From positions 868,001 to 932,000 of the forward strand of contig NZ_CP047475.1 in NCBI RefSeq assembly GCF_010587385.1: DNA of 64,000 nucleotides, written 5' to 3'. Positions 10,273-19,717 of this stretch are shown here, one piece after another (the first letter of the stretch is position 1; each line of letters opens with the position of its first letter). The notes under the pieces are model-generated. The model saw only the letters and a list, made by a program, of their open reading frames with translations. It ran no database searches and was not told the origin of the DNA. The DNA comes from Vibrio astriarenae (GTDB lineage: Bacteria > Pseudomonadota > Gammaproteobacteria > Enterobacterales > Vibrionaceae). Made by a program: the position numbers and the translations under genes.

Positions 10273-10836
10273 TCAGCGGTCTTGCAGACGAAGTGCTACT
10301 TGTGCAAGTCGAACACCTTGGCGTTGCGCCAACTCTGACTCATGAGGTGTAAGCTGTTGAGAATCGCCAGCAGCACTTGCTCCATAAGGTGTACCACCGG
10401 ATTGGGTTCCATGCAAAGCAGGCTCGCTGTATGGGATACCCATAACCAGCATACCGTGGTGGAAGAGAGGCAGCATCATACTTTGTAAGTTGGTCTCTTG
10501 TCCGCCGTGTAGACTGGATGAAGAGGTAAACACGCATGCGGGTTTGTCGATCAGTGTCCCTTTAACCCAAATATCTGAGGTTTGATCCCAAAAGTGTTTC
10601 AGAGGGGCGGCCATATTGCCAAACCATACTGGACTGCCCATAGCTAAACCAGCGCAGTCACTCAAATCTTGCTTGGAGATAATGGGGTCTTTGGGGGCGG
10701 TATCGTCATCGAAACTCGCCACTGTTACCAGTTTTGCTTCACAGTTCTCAACGGTCTCGACACCTCGAGCAATTTGACGCGCCAAAAGGCGCGTCTTACC
10801 GTGGCGACTGAAGTACAGCACCAATATTTGAGTCAT
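10273..10836 (-). CDS. WrbA-like NAD(P)H:quinone oxidoreductase (flavodoxin fold)
   Basis: A 187-residue flavodoxin-like protein. The FMN phosphate-binding loop is at the start (LVLYFSRHGKTRLLARQIARG) and the family motifs are GLAMGSPVWFGNMAAPLKHFWD, SSSSLHGGQETNLQSM and HHGMLVMGIPY. WrbA proteins carry out two-electron quinone reduction. The start codon overlaps the stop of the upstream arsC-like gene by one base (TAATG), so the two are translationally coupled. It may be a WrbA paralogue rather than the main WrbA, so I give no symbol. Confidence 0.88.
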   Translation of the reverse strand: MTQILVLYFSRHGKTRLLARQIARGVETVENCEAKLVTVASFDDDTAPKDPIISKQDLSDCAGLAMGSPVWFGNMAAPLKHFWDQTSDIWVKGTLIDKPACVFTSSSSLHGGQETNLQSMMLPLFHHGMLVMGIPYSEPALHGTQSGGTPYGASAAGDSQQLTPHESELAQRQGVRLAQVALRLQDR

Positions 10837-11180
10837 TAAAGAATCTCTAATACTTGCTCAGGTGGGCGTCCAATCTTGGCTTGATCATTGTTGACCACAA
10901 TTGGGCGTTCCATCAATTTAGGATTTTCTGCCATAGCCGCGAACAGTGCGTCATCATCCGCTTGTTTCAAGCCTAGCTCTTTATAAAGATCTTCTTTGAC
11001 TCGCATCATGCCCCTTACGTGATCCAGCCCAAGCTGTTTGAATAGAGAGCGAAGCTGTTCTTCATTTGCTGGTGTTTCAAGGTATTTAATCACAGTGGGC
11101 TCAACCCCATTTTCTTCTAGAAGAGCCAATGTTTGGCGGCTTTTAGAGCAGCGAGGGTTGTGGTAGATAGTGACTGACAT
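10836..11180 (-). CDS. arsC: Arsenate reductase (glutaredoxin-type ArsC)
   Basis: A 114-residue thioredoxin-fold protein with the CSKSRQTL active site (YHNPRCSKSRQT, Cys11) and the C-terminal RPIVVNNDQAKIGRPPEQVLEIL segment typical of glutaredoxin-dependent ArsC. These enzymes reduce arsenate to arsenite. There is no arsenite pump or ArsR nearby, so this is a chromosomal housekeeping form and the physiological substrate is inferred from family only. It is coupled to the wrbA-like gene. Confidence 0.87.
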   Translation of the reverse strand: MSVTIYHNPRCSKSRQTLALLEENGVEPTVIKYLETPANEEQLRSLFKQLGLDHVRGMMRVKEDLYKELGLKQADDDALFAAMAENPKLMERPIVVNNDQAKIGRPPEQVLEIL

Positions 11181-11218
11181 ACGATTTCCTTTCTATTTAT
11201 TATATTGAAGCAGTGTGG

Positions 11219-12718
11219 TTACCTTAGGTTAAGGAAACGGTCACGTTGCTCCATGAGTTGATCAATTCTTGCGTCGTAGCGGGCTTGTTTTAGGCTGCCT
11301 AACTCGGCGATTTGGCTCGCTTGAGTATAAAACTGAATGGCTTTATTCCAGTTTGCTTTGAGTGCCAAAATTTCAGCACGCGCTGCGAGATCTTCATCAT
11401 TGCGTCCTAGCGCGTCACTGGCTTCAGATAGAAGGTGCCAGCCGTTGACGTCCTCTGGATTATCATGGGTATAGCGTTGCAATGCGCGTGACGCATCCTG
11501 ATAGCGCTCTTTTTTCAACAATACATTGGCATGGTTAATACTCAAAACGCTATTTCTAGGTTTGTTTTTTAACGCCGCTTCCAGTTTTTTCAGAGCGACA
11601 TCAGGCTCGCCCTTCTCAATGTATAAGTCTGAGATAGCGTCGAGATAAAAGTTGTTGTTTGGGTCGTCGCGCAGTAACTTGGTGAGAATCTCTTCTGCTT
11701 GATCGAGTTTGCGCGTATCCAAGTAAACGAGTGCGCGTCCGTATTCGAATGCAGGCTTGATTTCAGGTGAAGTTCTACGCTCTGTGCGCTCTAGCCAGTC
11801 CATAGCCGCGTCACTGTTGATGCCAGCATAACGTGCCACAATTCGACTTCTCGCGAGGTGGTAGTCTAATGACGGCATAATACGCATTGGCGGATATTGC
11901 TGAGCTCGCTCGCGAGTATCGGTAATTCGGTCTTCTGGCAATGGGTGGGTGAGCAACATTGGAGGCGGTTTGCTTGCATAACGGTATTCATCGGCAAGGC
12001 GACTGAAAAATCGCGGCATGGCATCGGGTTCAAAGCCTGCTTTAGCAAGAGTCGCGATACCAAAACGGTCCGCTTCTCTCTCGTTACTACGTGTATAGTT
12101 TATTTGACTTTGCATGCTGCCAGCTGTTGTTGCAGTAATGGCGGCGATACCGGCTTCTGGTGCAGCGATGGCGAGCAGCAAGGAGCCAGCTAAAGCCGCA
12201 ATTGTTGCGGGTGTTCGGCGAGCTTGCTCTTCCATAGAGCGAGCAAGGTGTCGCTGGGTGACGTGGGCAATCTCGTGTGCCACGACAGAAGCGAGTTCAC
12301 TTTCAGACTTTGCATGCAAGAACAATCCGCTATGCAGGGCAACATAACCACCAAAAAAGGCAAATGCGTTGATGTTACGATCGCGGATCATAAAGAAAGT
12401 AAATGGCGTTTTGACATCATTAGCATTCGCGACCAATCGATGCCCCAGCGAATCAATATATTCGTTGAGCACCGGGTCATTGACGATCGGATAGCTATTA
12501 CGAAGCATACGCATGTAGGCTTCACCATAAATGGATTCTTGGTCAATGGTTAGCGTGCCGCCAGCGGTTGTACCGATACTAGGCAGTTCAATGGGATCAG
12601 CGCTCATCACGTTCGTAGGGAAAGTCAGCGCTGCACTTAGTGTTAAAGCGAGCAGGGAACGTGGACGAAAAAACGTGTTGATAACGGTTACTCCATAACA
12701 GCTTGGATAATTATCCAT
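11219..12718 (-). CDS. bepA: Beta-barrel assembly-enhancing protease BepA
   Basis: Periplasmic M48 zinc metalloprotease with a C-terminal TPR domain that assists or degrades stalled outer-membrane proteins such as LptD. The signal-peptide-like segment is SLLALTLSAALTF...MSA. The HEIAH zinc motif is in VVAHEIAHVTQRHLAR (about residues 148-152 from my start), with downstream RSNEREADRFG supplying the third ligand. TPR helices occupy roughly residues 290-480. The start is uncertain: I chose the ATG at 12718 (499 residues), which leaves an unusual 20-residue stretch before the signal core; an ATG at 12778 is also in frame. Confidence 0.9.
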   Translation of the reverse strand: MDNYPSCYGVTVINTFFRPRSLLALTLSAALTFPTNVMSADPIELPSIGTTAGGTLTIDQESIYGEAYMRMLRNSYPIVNDPVLNEYIDSLGHRLVANANDVKTPFTFFMIRDRNINAFAFFGGYVALHSGLFLHAKSESELASVVAHEIAHVTQRHLARSMEEQARRTPATIAALAGSLLLAIAAPEAGIAAITATTAGSMQSQINYTRSNEREADRFGIATLAKAGFEPDAMPRFFSRLADEYRYASKPPPMLLTHPLPEDRITDTRERAQQYPPMRIMPSLDYHLARSRIVARYAGINSDAAMDWLERTERRTSPEIKPAFEYGRALVYLDTRKLDQAEEILTKLLRDDPNNNFYLDAISDLYIEKGEPDVALKKLEAALKNKPRNSVLSINHANVLLKKERYQDASRALQRYTHDNPEDVNGWHLLSEASDALGRNDEDLAARAEILALKANWNKAIQFYTQASQIAELGSLKQARYDARIDQLMEQRDRFLNLR

Positions 12719-12921
12719 TTTCAGTTTACGACCCTGAATATTATCTAGGGTACATATCATTGACAGCGCTACTGACAATGAGTTTCAACAAAATGCAGTG
12801 TATCACTTCGGTGTGGGATTAGTAGCATGGAACGTGCATCAAGTGTTTACTTTGGCATAAATCTTTTTGCTATTGGCAAAACAAGATACAATGATTTTAT
12901 ATTCCCACTGATGGTGTTGTG

Positions 12922-13146
12922 ATGGCTGACAATCTGCTCGACTTACGCAGTGAGCGATGCCCAATGGCGTTGTTGTTGGCAAAGCGCTTTATCAAAAAGC
13001 ACACTTCGAACACGATGATCGGTATCCTCGTTCAAGACAAGAGTTCTTGTCATGATATTGAGCGTTACATCAAGGCTCAAGGCTTTGCTTATTCAATAGA
13101 ACATGATGAAGGTGAGTGTCTCATCTCACTTAAAAAGGATAATTAA
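12922..13146 (+). CDS. TusA-like sulfur carrier family protein
   Basis: A 74-residue protein with the SirA/TusA/YedF fold signature: LDLRSERCPMALLLAKRFI, where the Cys-Pro pair (CPM) occupies the sulfur-carrying position. TusA family members carry persulfide sulfur for tRNA thiolation or other pathways. It is upstream of and 3 bases from the perM-like gene, so they form an operon. A GTG directly before the ATG is an alternative start. The exact role of this paralogue is not evident. Confidence 0.82.
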   Translation: MADNLLDLRSERCPMALLLAKRFIKKHTSNTMIGILVQDKSSCHDIERYIKAQGFAYSIEHDEGECLISLKKDN

Positions 13147-13149
13147 TCA

Positions 13150-14214
13150 ATGCTTGATATGGTACGTCGTTGGTACAAAAGGCGTTTTTCTGACCCAGAT
13201 GCAGTGAGCTTGGCTGCGATTCTTATTTTCGGTTTTATCACCATCTATTTTTTTGGTGGCTTGATTGCTCCCTTGCTGGTGGCGATTGTACTTGCTTATC
13301 TTTTGGAGTGGCCAGTCAATCAATTAACCAAAGTCGGTCTGCCTAGAACGCCTGCAGTTATCTTTGTTGTCACCACTTTCTGCGGATTGATGTTATTGGC
13401 TGTATTTGGTTTGATCCCAACCGTATGGCAGCAGATCTCTAACTTAGTGAATGATGTACCGAAAATGTACACCGACCTCCAGGTGTTCATTAGTACGTTG
13501 CCCAAGCGCTACCCAGAATTGGCGAACTTGCAGATTGTTGAAACGTTGGCCGACAACACCAAAAACCAGGTGCTCAGTTTTGGTGAAACGGTTGTAAAAG
13601 GCTCTCTCGCTTCATTGGTCAGTCTTGCAACATTAGCTGTCTACTTGGTATTGGTTCCCCTTTTGGTGTTCTTCTTGTTGAAAGACAAAGGCGAGATGAT
13701 CGAGATGCTCAGCGGGGTGTTACCCAATAATCGTCGTTTGGCGGCGAAAGTTTGGGTGGAAATGAATGAGCAAATCTCCAACTACATTCGAGGCAAGGTC
13801 TTAGAGATCTTGATTGTGGGTGGTGTCAGCTACATTACCTTTGCATTACTAGATTTACGTTACTCAATATTACTCGCTGTTGGCGTGGGGCTATCGGTTC
13901 TTATTCCATATATCGGTGCGGCTGCTGTGACGGTTCCGGTAGCTATTGTTGGCTTATTCCAATGGGGTCTGAGCACCGAATTCTATTGGTTGCTCATTGC
14001 TTACGGCATTATCCAAGCTCTAGATGGTAATGTGCTGGTACCTATTTTGTTCTCAGAGGCGGTGAACTTGCACCCTGTTTCCATCATCGTTGCGGTCTTA
14101 GTGTTTGGAGGAATGTGGGGGTTCTGGGGGGTCTTTTTTGCCATCCCACTCGCTACATTAGTGAAAGCGGTTTGGAATGCTCTGCCAAGCAATGATGAGA
14201 TGATTGAGCAGTAG
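13150..14214 (+). CDS. perM: AI-2E family transporter (PerM-like permease)
   Basis: A 354-residue polytopic inner-membrane protein with about seven or eight hydrophobic segments. Family features are the N-terminal ILIFGFITIYFFGGLIAPLLVAIVLAYLLEWP-type segments (read in pieces), the LVPLLVFFLLKDKGEMI stretch near the middle, and the C-terminal WGFWGVFFAIPLATLVKAVW. The family (PF01594) contains PerM and TqsA; substrates differ between members and cannot be read from sequence. It is followed by a terminator and paired with the TusA-like gene upstream. Confidence 0.86.
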   Translation: MLDMVRRWYKRRFSDPDAVSLAAILIFGFITIYFFGGLIAPLLVAIVLAYLLEWPVNQLTKVGLPRTPAVIFVVTTFCGLMLLAVFGLIPTVWQQISNLVNDVPKMYTDLQVFISTLPKRYPELANLQIVETLADNTKNQVLSFGETVVKGSLASLVSLATLAVYLVLVPLLVFFLLKDKGEMIEMLSGVLPNNRRLAAKVWVEMNEQISNYIRGKVLEILIVGGVSYITFALLDLRYSILLAVGVGLSVLIPYIGAAAVTVPVAIVGLFQWGLSTEFYWLLIAYGIIQALDGNVLVPILFSEAVNLHPVSIIVAVLVFGGMWGFWGVFFAIPLATLVKAVWNALPSNDEMIEQ

Positions 14215-14239
14215 CGACGTTTTTGATTGGTTTTTATTC

Positions 14240-14268
14240 AAGGTGGCCTTAACGGTCACCTTTTTTTT
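14240..14268 (+). terminator. Intrinsic terminator after the permease gene
   Basis: The stem AAGGTGGCC/GGTCACCTT (one G-U pair, loop TTAAC) is followed by eight T residues, 25 bases after the stop codon. Confidence 0.88.
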
Positions 14269-14332
14269 GGCAAAACGTAAAGAGTTATTTCATATCTATT
14301 CTCAATTATTCGGTTTTAATTAAGATAATTCC

Positions 14333-14359
14333 TCAATATTTATAGGCGTTCGCCGATAA
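14333..14359 (+). promoter_or_regulatory. Candidate sigma-28 (FliA) promoter for the chemoreceptor gene
   Basis: A -10 element GCCGATAA (14352-14359) is identical to that of the first flagellin gene in this window. It lies exactly 15 bases after TCAA (14333-14336), one base from the TAAA seen at -35 in the flagellin promoters. It is about 95 bases before the chemoreceptor start. Confidence 0.55.
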
Positions 14360-14455
14360 ATAATCACATCGTCTGCATAATACACTTACGCATATGCGTA
14401 TTGGGCATATAAATATAGTTACAATTGCCTTTAAGAATATCCGAGTGAGGAATGA

Positions 14456-16330
14456 ATGAAATTTAGTCAAAAGATTGTAGCGGCATCTTCGGTGATGATG
14501 TTGCTTACTGTGTCACTTTTGTCTTTTCAGCAGTTAAGAACCGTACGAGCAGAAGTCGAAGCTTTAGTCGGGAATAGCTTAAATGAAATGCTATCGAGCG
14601 CAACAAACACGGTACAGGCCGAGTTGAATAATAAACGCTCTCTTGCCCAAGTCGCGTTGGAGGCGTCTGATTATAATCCTCAAAATAAAAGCTATGTGAG
14701 TGATTTGATTGAACGACCAGAGATTAAAACCAGTTTTATCGCTGCAGGTTTAGGCTATGAAGCGGATGGTTCAATGGTTGAAAATGATGACGAGTGGGAA
14801 GTGGATGCGAGTTACGACCCGAGGTTGCGTCCTTGGTATATCGACGCTAAACGCGCAGGCTCTCAGCAAATTATTACAGAGCCCTACTACGACTCATCGA
14901 TCGATGCGGTTATTGTGTCAATTGCCAGCTCGGTCTTTAAGCAAGGGCGTTTTATTGGCGCAATGTTCTTTGATGTTGACCTGACTGGTCTGGCGGATAT
15001 TACCAATAGCATCAACCTAATGGATGCAGGTTATCTGTTCATCGTGACGGCAGATGGAATCACTATTGCTCACCCAGATGACCAACTCAATGGTGAGCCA
15101 ATGGATAAGTTTCTGTCTAACGTACCTATCCGAGAAGGTTTGGCTGAGTATCAAATCAATGGAATATCATACTTGGTCAACTTCGACCATATGCCTGAAG
15201 AAAACTGGTATGTTGGCGCTATTGTTGATGAGAGTATTGCTTTTGCAGCAATAGATAGCCTACGCAGCAGCGCGGTTCTCTACGCATTTATTGGCGTGCT
15301 GTTCAGTGTTGTTGCCCTGAGCTTGTTGATAAAGGGTTTGATGAAACCACTTTCTGAGCTTAATGAAGCACTTAAAGATGTTGCTTCTGGCCAAGGTGAT
15401 TTGACTAAGCGTTTAGATACCGACACGGATGAGGAGTTCGCGGAGTTAGCGCATAACTTCAACACCTTTACCCAAAACCTTCAGCAACAGATTGTCGACT
15501 CAAAGCAGATCTCGACAGATATTCTTAGCGGTACAGAAAAAACCGTCCGTAACTCAGAGCAGTCTTCGGCAGCCATGCAGCAGCAACTGCAAGAACTAGA
15601 GCAGTTAGCGACCGCGATGAATGAGATGGCAGCGACCGCAACCGATGTTGCAAATAACGCACAAAACGCGGCAACGGCAGCAACTCAAGCGGATAAAGCG
15701 ACCTCTGATGGGTCGGGTGTGGTTGTGAAAACAACCGAGGCCATTGACCGCCTTTCAGCTCGTATTGAGCAAGCGGTTGAGGAAGTCAAAGGTCTTGAAT
15801 CTGCCACTTCAAACATTGAAACAATTTTGAAAGTGATTAACGATATTGCTGATCAAACCAACCTGTTGGCACTCAATGCAGCAATAGAGGCAGCAAGAGC
15901 GGGTGAGTCAGGGCGTGGCTTTGCTGTTGTCGCCGATGAGGTGAGAACGCTGGCGCAACGTACTCAGCAATCAACAACCGAAATTCGTACCATGATTGAG
16001 CAATTGCAAGCAGGAGCTGGCTCGGTGTCTGCTGCGATGGCAGATAGTCGCTCCACGGCAACGCAGGCTGTCGATGCAGCGCAGAGTGCTAATATCGCCC
16101 TTGATCAAATTCGTCACTCGATACAGCAAATCTCTGATATGAACCTTCAGATTGCTTCGGCAGCAGAGCAGCAAAGCTCAGTAGCGGAAGAGATCAACAA
16201 CAACACGGTGAAGATCAAAGACCTGTCGACCATGGTGGTTGATGCAGCAGATAATGCGAATGAGTCGATGACCGAGCAGATTGAGAACGTTCATAAGCAA
16301 GAGACACTGTTGAATAAGTTTATTGTCTAA
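14456..16330 (+). CDS. Methyl-accepting chemotaxis protein with dCache sensor
   Basis: A 624-residue chemoreceptor: N-terminal membrane helix (about residues 8-26), a periplasmic dCache domain to about residue 270, a second helix (about 274-297), HAMP (about 298-352) and a cytoplasmic signalling domain with the hairpin core [20 protein letters not shown] followed by [18 protein letters not shown]. In the sensor, Tyr120, Arg125, Trp127, Tyr128, Asp146 and Asp173 fall where amino-acid-binding dCache domains keep their ligand residues, so an amino-acid or amine ligand is a reasonable inference. The C-terminus shows no obvious CheR/CheB-tethering pentapeptide. It is a single gene flanked by terminators with a sigma-28-type promoter. 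Confidence 0.93.
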   Translation: MKFSQKIVAASSVMMLLTVSLLSFQQLRTVRAEVEALVGNSLNEMLSSATNTVQAELNNKRSLAQVALEASDYNPQNKSYVSDLIERPEIKTSFIAAGLGYEADGSMVENDDEWEVDASYDPRLRPWYIDAKRAGSQQIITEPYYDSSIDAVIVSIASSVFKQGRFIGAMFFDVDLTGLADITNSINLMDAGYLFIVTADGITIAHPDDQLNGEPMDKFLSNVPIREGLAEYQINGISYLVNFDHMPEENWYVGAIVDESIAFAAIDSLRSSAVLYAFIGVLFSVVALSLLIKGLMKPLSELNEALKDVASGQGDLTKRLDTDTDEEFAELAHNFNTFTQNLQQQIVDSKQISTDILSGTEKTVRNSEQSSAAMQQQLQELEQLATAMNEMAATATDVANNAQNAATAATQADKATSDGSGVVVKTTEAIDRLSARIEQAVEEVKGLESATSNIETILKVINDIADQTNLLALNAAIEAARAGESGRGFAVVADEVRTLAQRTQQSTTEIRTMIEQLQAGAGSVSAAMADSRSTATQAVDAAQSANIALDQIRHSIQQISDMNLQIASAAEQQSSVAEEINNNTVKIKDLSTMVVDAADNANESMTEQIENVHKQETLLNKFIV

Positions 16331-16349
16331 TCAACAGTTAAAAACTAAT

Positions 16350-16380
16350 AATGCCAGCATACGAGTGCTGGCATTTTTTT
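16350..16380. terminator. Terminator between the chemoreceptor gene and bcp
   Basis: A perfect 10-bp stem AATGCCAGCA/TGCTGGCATT with loop TACGAG is followed by seven T residues. It lies between convergent genes; on the minus strand the A/T flank is weaker, so it mainly serves the chemoreceptor. Confidence 0.9.
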
Positions 16381-16394
16381 GAAAGATGAAGCGG

Positions 16395-16862
16395 TTACTC
16401 AGCTTTCAAATAATCCAAAACAACCTCATGGTGGTTCTTGGTTTTGAATTTGTTGAACACGTGTTCAATAGTGCCATTTTCGTCCACTAAGAAGCTTAGG
16501 CGGTGTAATCCGTCATAGACTTTTCCCATAAACTTCTTCTCTCCCCACACACCGAACAAATCTGCCACGGCATGATCTTCATCAGAAAGCAGTGTGAAAT
16601 TGAGTTCATCACGTTCGACAAATTTAGTGAGACGTTTCACTGGGTCGATACTGATGCCTAAGACGACGACATTCAATGTGTCTAGCTCTGCTTTCGTGTC
16701 GCGCAAGCCTTGTGCTTGAACGGTACAGCCAGGGGTCATCGCTTTAGGGTAAAAGTAAACTAGGACTTTTTTTCCAGAAAAATCGCTGAGCGAGACGGTT
16801 TCGCCATTTTGATCTTGCAAAGAGAAGGCAGGTGCCTTGGTTCCTGCTTGAAGCGTGTTCAT
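16395..16862 (-). CDS. bcp: Thioredoxin-dependent thiol peroxidase (Bcp/PrxQ)
   Basis: A 155-residue AhpC/TSA-family peroxiredoxin that reduces hydrogen and organic peroxides. The peroxidatic Cys46 is in MTPGCTVQAQ. The position five residues later, Cys in E. coli Bcp (TPGCTVQACGLRD), is Gln51 here, so the usual resolving cysteine is absent and the enzyme must act in a 1-Cys manner or use another thiol. It lies 13 bases downstream of gcvR, the same pairing as in many gammaproteobacteria. Confidence 0.93.
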   Translation of the reverse strand: MNTLQAGTKAPAFSLQDQNGETVSLSDFSGKKVLVYFYPKAMTPGCTVQAQGLRDTKAELDTLNVVVLGISIDPVKRLTKFVERDELNFTLLSDEDHAVADLFGVWGEKKFMGKVYDGLHRLSFLVDENGTIEHVFNKFKTKNHHEVVLDYLKAE

Positions 16863-16875
16863 GTTGATTCCTTTA

Positions 16876-17418
16876 TTATTGACTGCTTTTTATAAAATTT
16901 AGTGAGCCCTTTATACTGAGCTCTGCACAAAATTGATCAAACTGCTCTTGCAGTTCCATGAGGTTATAGCTACCACCGACAGAGGCTGTGATAGAGATAT
17001 GGAACTGATCTTGCTCTGAACCGAGTTTGCGCTTGGAAATGGTTTGGGCACTGAGAGCATCGAGGCCGATCTCACGTTGTGCAAAAAATTGGGTCACATG
17101 CTCGGTAAGACCAATTCGGTCGTCAGACTCAATAACAACGTCGAGTTTATAGTCATTTGACGTCTCGGTGTGCTCAGAGGTACGTTTCATGATGGTAATG
17201 AGATCCAGCTCTTGGCCGAGCAAAGGCAGAGTTGTTTCAACGCGGGTGACCGACGGCGCACCGCCAGAGATAAGCATGATAAGCGTAAATTCATTGCCAA
17301 ATAGAGCGATTCGGCTATCAATAATATTGCATCCAGCGCTAGTGACGTGATGAACGAGTTGGTTACACACTCCAGGACGGTCAGAGCCTACTGCTGTGAT
17401 AACTAAGTGTTGGTTCAT
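16876..17418 (-). CDS. gcvR: Glycine cleavage system repressor GcvR (ACT domains)
   Basis: A 180-residue protein with two ACT domains: LVITAVGSDRPGVCNQLVHHV at the start and LDVVIESDDRIGLTEHVTQFFAQREI near residue 95. In E. coli GcvR binds GcvA and, with glycine, controls gcvTHP. There is no DNA-binding domain, as expected for the family. It diverges from dapA and precedes bcp. Confidence 0.9.
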   Translation of the reverse strand: MNQHLVITAVGSDRPGVCNQLVHHVTSAGCNIIDSRIALFGNEFTLIMLISGGAPSVTRVETTLPLLGQELDLITIMKRTSEHTETSNDYKLDVVIESDDRIGLTEHVTQFFAQREIGLDALSAQTISKRKLGSEQDQFHISITASVGGSYNLMELQEQFDQFCAELSIKGSLNFIKSSQ

Positions 17419-17657
17419 GATGTGATGCCATTGTTAGTAATTCCTTTATGGTTCGAATGTTAGCACATCCAACTAACGCATCCATTCAAATCCGCCGAGC
17501 TTGGCTATTTTCACCGCAGAAAATGAGCGAAAGCACAAACAATTGGTCATTCAGAGGAAAACATCACAGGTTTTGTGAATATATTGACTTATCTACGCTT
17601 GTTTTTCCTCTTGAAGCTACAGTAACATGCCAGAAGAAACCAATTAGGGAGATAGTC

Positions 17658-18536
17658 ATGTTTTCAGGAAGTATCGTCGCGTTAATAACCCCTTTCAATC
17701 ACGATGGTGAAGTAGACTACGTTAGCTTGAAGAAGCTGGTGGAGTACCATGTGGCAGCGGGCACGAAAGGCATTGTTGCAGTAGGGACTACGGGCGAGTC
17801 TGCTACCCTGACTGTCGAAGAGCATGTCAAAGTTGTTTTAAAAACCGTTGAGTTCGCTGAAGGCCGAATTCCGGTTATTGCTGGCACAGGTGCGAACGCG
17901 ACTCATGAGTCGGTGACATTCAGCCGTCTACTTAATAACTCAGGCATTGCAGGTTGCTTGAGTGTCACACCTTACTACAACAAGCCAACTCAAGAAGGTC
18001 TGTACCTACACTATAAAGCAATCGCTGAAGAGAGTGATGTACCGCAAATCCTTTATAATGTACCAGGTCGTACCGCTGTTGACTTACATCCAGAAACGGT
18101 AGCCCGATTAGCTGAAATTGAAAGCATTGTTGCATTGAAAGACGCGACAGGTGATTTATCAAGAATTGCAACTCACCGTGAACTTTGTGGCGAAGATTTT
18201 ATCTTACTGAGTGGTGATGATGCGACGGGCCTCGATTTTGTTCGTCAAGGTGGTGACGGTGTTATCTCTGTAACGAACAATATTGCTGCAGCAGACATGG
18301 CGAAAATGTTTGATTTGGCTAAAGATGGTTTGTTTGAAGAAGCTGAGGTGATCAACCAGCGCTTGATGACACTGCACAAGAATCTGTTTATCGAATCTAG
18401 CCCTATTCCAGTGAAGTGGGCAGCGACTAAAATGGGTTTGATTGCTCATGGTGATTTGCGTTTGCCACTGACACCACTTTCTGCAGCATCGCAACCTATT
18501 GTGGCTCAGGCTATGTCGGAAGCGTGTATTTACTAG
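17658..18536 (+). CDS. dapA: 4-hydroxy-tetrahydrodipicolinate synthase
   Basis: DapA condenses pyruvate with aspartate semialdehyde in lysine and diaminopimelate synthesis. The 292-residue protein has the family motifs [42 protein letters not shown] and the Schiff-base lysine in [10 protein letters not shown]. The frame continues upstream to 17448, but the conserved N-terminus [13 protein letters not shown] and AGGGAGAT place the start at 17658. It is followed by bamC, the usual pair. dapE is also in this window and asd begins at the right edge. Confidence 0.96.
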   Translation: MFSGSIVALITPFNHDGEVDYVSLKKLVEYHVAAGTKGIVAVGTTGESATLTVEEHVKVVLKTVEFAEGRIPVIAGTGANATHESVTFSRLLNNSGIAGCLSVTPYYNKPTQEGLYLHYKAIAEESDVPQILYNVPGRTAVDLHPETVARLAEIESIVALKDATGDLSRIATHRELCGEDFILLSGDDATGLDFVRQGGDGVISVTNNIAAADMAKMFDLAKDGLFEEAEVINQRLMTLHKNLFIESSPIPVKWAATKMGLIAHGDLRLPLTPLSAASQPIVAQAMSEACIY

Positions 18537-18631
18537 TTTTATCTTACAAAGCGACTCATTAAACCGGGTAGCTTAATAAGTTATTTATCTTCAAAAGTGT
18601 CGGTGTTGAGCCGGCACAATTAGGAGCGAAA

Positions 18632-19648
18632 ATGAAATTTTCTCGTCAGCTAGTTGTTGGATCTCTAGCTGTTTTTGTTTTATCTGCGTGTTCTGGTAGT
18701 GCCTCTCAGCGCCGCCAAGCCAAGGATGACTTTGAATACCTTAATACCCCGGAATTGAAAGAGTGGACGGCGGCAGAGGGTTCGCAAGTCGAAGTCTACC
18801 CTAATTATCGTATTCCACAGGGTGAGTTCCAGGGTGAGATTGGCCGTGGTGTTGATATTCGTCCGCCGCAGCAGATCCTTGAACTGATACCGGGTGCTCG
18901 AATTGAACGTGAAGGAGGCGAGGCCACGCTCTGGATGCTTCGCTCTGAGGAACAAGTACGCGTTTGGCAAACCATGCTCGGTATGCTTGCCAATACAAAT
19001 ACTGATATCGTCAGTCAGACAGATGAGCGAGTTGAGACAGGTTGGGTGACTTGGAATTCTGAAGATGAAGACGTTGAGATCGGCAGTCGCTATGAGATTT
19101 CTCGTTTTGAAGCTAATAATCGCTTCGGTTTTAAGATCTCACTGATCGACTGGAAAGAAGCAGGGACAGTTAAACCAGTCTCGGCGACGAACAAAGAGCG
19201 CTATAACGCGCTAATGACCAACCAAGTGACGGCTCGTTATGACCAACAGCTTCGTGAAGAAGCGGAGCGTAAAGCACAAGAGCTGGTGAAACAAATTCCA
19301 ATCACCATGGGTACAGACCGCAGTGGCTTGCCGGTTATCATTGCTCGTACACAATACAACGTATTGTGGCAACGATTGCCAACGCTGTTACCAAACATGG
19401 GTTTCACCATTGAAGAGCGTAATCAGTCGCAAGGTCAGGTCAAGGCGCGTTATGCAGCGCAAGACGATGAGTTTTGGAAAGAGATTGGGGTTAAGCCTGT
19501 TAACCTTGAAGTCGGTGTTTACACCTTCTTATTCGGTGATCTTGGTAACCGTACGTCAATCAACGTGACGGACTCTAAAGGCAAACCGGTGACGGAAGCG
19601 CTACTGAAAGATATGGCGCCAGTGATAGCCTCACTCGTCAGTGAATAG
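18632..19648 (+). CDS. bamC: Outer membrane protein assembly factor BamC
   Basis: Lipoprotein subunit of the BAM complex, which inserts beta-barrel proteins into the outer membrane. The 338-residue protein has a lipobox VLSAC (about Cys20). It has the long unstructured N-terminal segment known to lie along BamD (DFEYLNTPELKEW, YRIPQGEFQGEIGRGVDIRPP) and two C-terminal helix-grip domains. It is the second gene after dapA with AGGAGCGAAA as ribosome-binding site and a strong terminator behind. Confidence 0.94.
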   Translation: MKFSRQLVVGSLAVFVLSACSGSASQRRQAKDDFEYLNTPELKEWTAAEGSQVEVYPNYRIPQGEFQGEIGRGVDIRPPQQILELIPGARIEREGGEATLWMLRSEEQVRVWQTMLGMLANTNTDIVSQTDERVETGWVTWNSEDEDVEIGSRYEISRFEANNRFGFKISLIDWKEAGTVKPVSATNKERYNALMTNQVTARYDQQLREEAERKAQELVKQIPITMGTDRSGLPVIIARTQYNVLWQRLPTLLPNMGFTIEERNQSQGQVKARYAAQDDEFWKEIGVKPVNLEVGVYTFLFGDLGNRTSINVTDSKGKPVTEALLKDMAPVIASLVSE

Positions 19649-19664
19649 CCTCATTCGTCGCAAA

Positions 19665-19691
19665 TAAAAAATCCCCGAAAGGGGATTTTTT
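19665..19691. terminator. Terminator between bamC and the DUF2897 gene
   Basis: AAAAAATCCCC paired with GGGGATTTTTT around a GAAA tetraloop. The symmetrical A and T runs make it suitable for both converging transcripts. Confidence 0.93.
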
Positions 19692-19717
19692 GGGTCTGCA
19701 AGTTGGAAACCGGTGAT

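Noticed and set aside
10836..11180. Arsenic-resistance island around arsC
   Set aside because: No arsR, arsB or acr3 gene is nearby; the ArsC here is a stand-alone chromosomal member of the family.
17448..17657. 70-codon extension upstream of dapA
   Set aside because: The dapA family start and AGGGAGAT place the gene at 17658; the extension reads as promoter region between gcvR and dapA.
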